From assembly GCA_038258095.1 (NCBI GenBank), contig JBBSQE010000045.1, positions 1 through 16,490 on the forward strand: a stretch of DNA of 16,490 bases, given 5' to 3'. Below are positions 13,456-16,490 of the stretch, in pieces. The notes below the pieces were generated by a model that saw only the letters and a program-made list of their open reading frames with translations, ran no database searches and had not been told where the DNA came from. Position numbers and translations under genes: made by a program. The stretch comes from JBBSQE01 sp038258095. GTDB taxonomy: Bacteria > Actinomycetota > Thermoleophilia > Solirubrobacterales > 70-9. The first letter of the stretch is position 1, and each line of letters opens with the position of its first letter.

Positions 13456-14132
13456 CCTCCTTGCGGCTCCCGCAGGCGGTACCCCGCTCCGCGGATGGTC
13501 TCGAGGGACTCCGTGCCGAACGGCCGGTCGACCTTCTCGCGGAGGCGCCGGACATAGGAATCCACGACGTTCGAGCGGTTCTCGTAGTCGTAATCCCAGG
13601 CGTGCTCGAGCAGCTGGTAGCGGGAGAGGACCTCTCTCGGCCGCCTCATGAATGTCTCGAGCAGCGCGAACTCCTTGGACGACAGGGTGATCTGCGCATC
13701 CCCGCGCCAAACCTCGCGCGTTGCCGGATTCATCCGCAGCCCCCCGACCTCCAGCAACGTCGGCCGCTCGATCGGTCCACGCCGGGCCAGGGCGCGAAGG
13801 CGGGCGAGAAGCTCGGCGAACGAGAACGGTTTTGTCAGGTAGTCGTCAGCGCCGCCGTCGAGGCCGGCGATCCGGTCCTCCACGGCATCGCGAGCGGTCA
13901 GCATCACCACGGGGGCCCAAACGCCGTCGGCTCGCAGGCGCCGGCAGGTCTCGAAACCGTCGAGGCCCGGGAGCATCACGTCGAGAACGATCGCATCGTA
14001 GTCGATCGAGCCCGCCATCCAGAGCGCGTCTTCGCCCTTGACCGCCACATCGGTCGCGATCGTCTCGGCTCGCAGCCCCCGGCGGACGACTGCCGCCAGC
14101 TTCACGTCGTCTTCCACAACGAGAACTCTCAT
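13452..14132 (-). CDS. OmpR-family response regulator
   Basis: This 226-residue regulator has a receiver domain (1-about 115) with Asp8 and Asp9 for the metal, Asp51 as phosphoacceptor (IVLDVMLPG), Thr79 (VMLTARD), Tyr98 and Lys101 (DDYLTKPF). A winged-helix DNA-binding domain (about 128-222) follows, with LSSKEFALLETFMRRP, the recognition region NRSNVVDSYVRRLREKVD and the closing TIRGAGYRL hairpin. Members bind direct repeats spaced about 11 bases apart as dimers. Such a repeat lies 24-41 bases ahead of the start, so autoregulation is likely. The partner kinase follows with an ATGA overlap. The permease gene ends 57 bases upstream on the same strand, so all four genes may share transcripts. 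Confidence 0.94.
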   Translation of the reverse strand: MRVLVVEDDVKLAAVVRRGLRAETIATDVAVKGEDALWMAGSIDYDAIVLDVMLPGLDGFETCRRLRADGVWAPVVMLTARDAVEDRIAGLDGGADDYLTKPFSFAELLARLRALARRGPIERPTLLEVGGLRMNPATREVWRGDAQITLSSKEFALLETFMRRPREVLSRYQLLEHAWDYDYENRSNVVDSYVRRLREKVDRPFGTESLETIRGAGYRLREPQGG

Positions 14133-14154
14133 GTCAGCGAACCTGCGCGATGCA

Positions 14155-14173
14155 GATGACAGGGTGATGACAT
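14155..14173 (-). promoter_or_regulatory. OmpR/PhoB-family-like direct-repeat operator upstream of the regulator
   Basis: Read on the minus strand, the site is ATGTCAT-cacc-CTGTCAT. On the plus strand gatgaca occurs exactly at 14155-14161 and 14166-14172, a period of 11 bases. Two 7-bp half sites with a 4-bp gap is the classical layout for OmpR-family regulators, and it is close to the E. coli Pho box (CTGTCAT twice). It lies in the 57-bp gap between permease and regulator, 24-41 bases before the regulator ATG. The repeat is seen; binding by the adjacent regulator is inferred. Confidence 0.5.
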
Positions 14174-14189
14174 CCGTGTCCTGCCTCGA

Positions 14190-16490
14190 TCAGAGATCGC
14201 GGAGGGTTTCGACCTTCGGGTGCCGCAGGGCTCTCAGCATCGTTCCGGTTGCCAGGACGACGGCGCCAACCGCGACGGCGGAGACCGTGCCGAGATAGAG
14301 CCAGGGCACCGCGAGGCTGCTGGGAGGCGGGTCGAAGACGCCGGTGAGGACCTTGACCAGGACGAGCGAGAGTCCGGTGGCGATCAGGCCGCCGAGAGCG
14401 AGGCCGCCGACCGTCACGAAGCTCGCCTCGCTCCAGGCGAACGCTCCGAGCTGGCGAGCCTCGGCGCCGAGCGCCGAGGCGATCGCGAACGAGCGGCGGC
14501 GCTCGCTGAACCCGAGGCCGAGAACCAGGCCGGTGCTCGCCGCGGCAAGGACCAGAGCGAATGCCAGCTCGACCTTGGTCAGCCCCGAGAGCTCGACCGC
14601 GGTCAGGCTCGTGCCGATTATCTGCCGGCTCGAGGCGATGTCCGTGACCTTTGCCCCCGGTCCGACCAGCGCCTGGACCCGCCCAGCCACCGTGGTCGGG
14701 CTCGTCCCGTCGGTCTGGATCAGGAAGCTTCCGACGGCGTTGCTTCCGGTCTGCTTCGCGATGTAGGACGCGTTGGCGACGAAGAAGCTGTCCTTCGGCG
14801 CCGTCGGGAACTCGTTGGCCACGCCGACGTAGTGGAAGGGGACCGTCTGGAACTGCTTGGTGAGGCCGTTCTGTAGACGGAGCCGCAGCAGATCCCCCGT
14901 ATGAAGCTGGAAGTCCTTGACCGTCTCGGCACTGACGAGGATCGAGTCCGGCTTGGACCCGAGCGTCGAGATCAGCTGGCTCGCGCTACCTCCCTGAAAC
15001 CAGGCGCTCTGGAGCTTCCCGGCGGCGGTGATCGTGGCGGGGTTGACCCCGTACAGATCCTGGAGGTCGGGACCCACGTAGGCGAAGCGGTGCTGGAGCG
15101 GCTCGACCGAGCCCACGCCCGGCACCTTCGCCAGCCGAGCGGCCTCCCCCGGGCCGACCTTGGCACCGGGCGACTCGGTGACGGTCACATCGGCTCCGTT
15201 GGTGAGGCGGGCATCGGCCTCCGCCTGCTGGGAGTAGGTGGAGTTGAAGACCGCGGTCGAGCCCGCGAACGCGGCCGTCAGGGCAACCAGCGTGAGCGAG
15301 CGCGCGAGCAGCCGGCGCTGGCGGCCCATGGTCGCCGTGACGGTCGGCGCGAGCTCGCCTGCCAGCGGGCGCATGACGCGGGCCAGCGGCGTGCGGCCCC
15401 GCACCAGGACCAGGTCGGCGAGCCGGTAGGCGAGCAACCCTGCGCCGATCCAGCCCAGAACAGGGGCGAGCAGCGCGAACCAGTTGACCTGTACCTGGGG
15501 GAGGCCCTCCGGGGCGAGGACGAGCTGGTAGCCGTTGCGAGACGCCTGCCAGTACACGATCGCCGAGCCGGCCAGCGCGATCAGATCGAGGCGGCCACGC
15601 ATCCACCACGGGGCGCGGAGCGTGCGGCCGATCGAGCGCCGCGCCCCGGAGACGGTCAGCGAACGGGCCTCCCTCCATGCCGGAAGCGCAATCGCCCCCG
15701 CGGCGATCAGGAGACCCGCGGCGGCGGCACCGCCGGCCCACAGAGCCGCGACCAGGGTGCTGGCTCCGAACCCCGCCACCCCGAAGGCGAGGGATCCGAT
15801 CGCGAGGGCCGCGCCCAGGCCGACGGCCACGCCGAGCCCGCCGGCGAGGATTGTCTCCGCAAGGGCCATCCGCACGAGCTCGGCGGTGGTCGCTCCGCGG
15901 GTACGTAACAGGGCCTGGTCGCGTCGGCGGCGTTCGCCGCCCGCGGAGGCGGCCGAGGCGGTGATCAACCCGGCGAGAATCGCTCCGGGGACGCCGAGGA
16001 AGAGGAAGAGGATCTGCGCGTAGAGCGCGTCGCTGCGGGCGCTGTCGAGAGCAGTGCCGAGGTTGTCGCCGACCAGCCCTCCGCCGGCGAGCTTCGCCTC
16101 GAGGTTCTTCGCCTGCCCGCTCACCTGTGTGAAGGCGGATCCGGGGCTGGTCGCCAAAGCGCCGTGATCGAGAAGGGCATGGACCTGTGTCTGCAGGAGG
16201 TCGGGCCGGGCCTTGGAGAGAGGCCCCTCCACCCTCTTGAAAGCGGCCGGAGGGAGCAGCACCACGTTGTCGGGCGGCGCCTGGAGCTGGGCGCCGGGTG
16301 GCGCGCCGACCTTCTGAAAGAGAGAATCGGCGGCCGGGAGGTCGACGATTCCGGCGATTCTGACCTGGGCCGGCGGGAGGCCGCCACGGCCGATCGCGAT
16401 CCGATTCCCCGGTTTCGCCTGGAGGTTCGCGGCGGTCTGCTGGGCGAGCAGCGGCCCTCCCAGCCTGCCGGCCAAGAGGCGAATCGATCC
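14190..16490 (-). CDS. FtsX-type ABC transporter permease, 5'-truncated by the window edge
   Basis: The frame is open from the right edge (16490) to the stop at 14190-14192, giving about 766 visible residues. A TTG at 16475 is not a credible start because the coding frame continues upstream of it. The protein has two FtsX cores. The first is the cluster around LYAQILFLFLGVPGAILAGLI and the long hydrophobic hairpins that follow. The second is at the C terminus, around FALVLAAASTGLVLGLGFSERR and the final LYLGTVSAVAVGAVVLATG. Between them, after two further helices and a signal-like LTLVALTAAFAGSTAVFNS, lies a long extracellular MacB-like region with the polar stretch ADVTVTESPG. About ten helices are visible. 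Such permeases work with a cytoplasmic ATPase in lipoprotein, lipid or peptide transport, or in cell-wall hydrolase control. The ATPase is absent here and may lie beyond the right edge. It runs into the two-component genes. Confidence 0.88.
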   Translation of the reverse strand, partial: GSIRLLAGRLGGPLLAQQTAANLQAKPGNRIAIGRGGLPPAQVRIAGIVDLPAADSLFQKVGAPPGAQLQAPPDNVVLLPPAAFKRVEGPLSKARPDLLQTQVHALLDHGALATSPGSAFTQVSGQAKNLEAKLAGGGLVGDNLGTALDSARSDALYAQILFLFLGVPGAILAGLITASAASAGGERRRRDQALLRTRGATTAELVRMALAETILAGGLGVAVGLGAALAIGSLAFGVAGFGASTLVAALWAGGAAAAGLLIAAGAIALPAWREARSLTVSGARRSIGRTLRAPWWMRGRLDLIALAGSAIVYWQASRNGYQLVLAPEGLPQVQVNWFALLAPVLGWIGAGLLAYRLADLVLVRGRTPLARVMRPLAGELAPTVTATMGRQRRLLARSLTLVALTAAFAGSTAVFNSTYSQQAEADARLTNGADVTVTESPGAKVGPGEAARLAKVPGVGSVEPLQHRFAYVGPDLQDLYGVNPATITAAGKLQSAWFQGGSASQLISTLGSKPDSILVSAETVKDFQLHTGDLLRLRLQNGLTKQFQTVPFHYVGVANEFPTAPKDSFFVANASYIAKQTGSNAVGSFLIQTDGTSPTTVAGRVQALVGPGAKVTDIASSRQIIGTSLTAVELSGLTKVELAFALVLAAASTGLVLGLGFSERRRSFAIASALGAEARQLGAFAWSEASFVTVGGLALGGLIATGLSLVLVKVLTGVFDPPPSSLAVPWLYLGTVSAVAVGAVVLATGTMLRALRHPKVETLRDL

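Noticed and set aside
13456..13710. 85-residue N-terminal extension of the histidine kinase
   Set aside because: It lies entirely inside the response regulator gene in another frame and resembles nothing. The ATG at 13455 gives a normal first transmembrane helix.
14155..14173. Assigning the two-component system to phosphate control (PhoP/PhoR) because of the Pho-box-like repeat
   Set aside because: No phosphate genes are nearby, half-site words are shared among OmpR-family regulators, and actinobacterial PhoP sites differ. Only an OmpR-family operator is claimed.
14187..14199. Small palindrome cgatc-aga-gatcg at the permease stop
   Set aside because: A 5-bp stem is expected by chance at this GC content and lies within coding sequence.
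1..16490. Mobile element, phage, CRISPR, tRNA or rRNA
   Set aside because: No transposase, integrase, spaced repeat array or structural RNA pattern was seen. The composition is uniform along the window.

Overview
This is a GC-rich window with dense bacterial gene packing: GTG and TTG starts, 4-bp stop/start overlaps and almost no spacers. The gene content suggests an actinobacterium, possibly of the Thermoleophilia/Solirubrobacterales type: a fused indolepyruvate:ferredoxin oxidoreductase, YVTN and Kelch lipoproteins, OmpR-type two-component genes and a large FtsX permease. The taxon is inferred from style and content; there is no rRNA or other marker. I see no tRNA, rRNA, CRISPR array, insertion sequence or phage gene.

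Left part (1-5992): the tail of an unidentified upstream gene, possibly an amino acid dehydrogenase, overlaps by ATGA the start of a 1170-residue fused 2-oxoacid (indolepyruvate-type):ferredoxin oxidoreductase. Convergent to it is a seven-bladed YVTN propeller lipoprotein. That gene diverges from a six-bladed Kelch propeller lipoprotein across an 87-bp gap holding a 43-bp interrupted dyad.

Middle (5993-11384): a DegT-type PLP aminotransferase and an NAD-dependent sugar epimerase/dehydratase are joined by a GTGA overlap. The second protein carries a C-terminal four-helix membrane domain that resembles the end of P-type cation ATPases, an unusual fusion. Then come a NodB-type polysaccharide deacetylase (minus), a DMT/EamA-like transporter (plus, its start only 12 bp from the deacetylase start), and an MGDG-synthase/MurG-like glycosyltransferase (minus) whose 3' end overlaps the transporter by 35 bp beside a G-quadruplex-prone repeat. 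Aminotransferase, epimerase, deacetylase and glycosyltransferase together point to envelope glycan or glycolipid chemistry.

Right part (11385-16490), all on the minus strand and read from the right edge leftwards: a 5'-truncated FtsX-type ABC permease, a 57-bp gap with an 11-bp-period direct repeat like an OmpR/PhoB-family operator, an OmpR-family response regulator, its histidine kinase (ATGA overlap) and a small secreted, very polar, acidic protein coupled to the kinase by a GTGA overlap. Two hairpins follow the small gene. This looks like one envelope-sensing unit in which the small protein may be a secreted accessory of the kinase. The ABC ATPase partner is not in the window.

The points most worth a second look are the epimerase-membrane fusion, the kinase-coupled small acidic secreted protein, the operator-like repeat ahead of the regulator, the dyad between the propeller lipoproteins, and the G-quadruplex-prone repeat at a convergent gene overlap.
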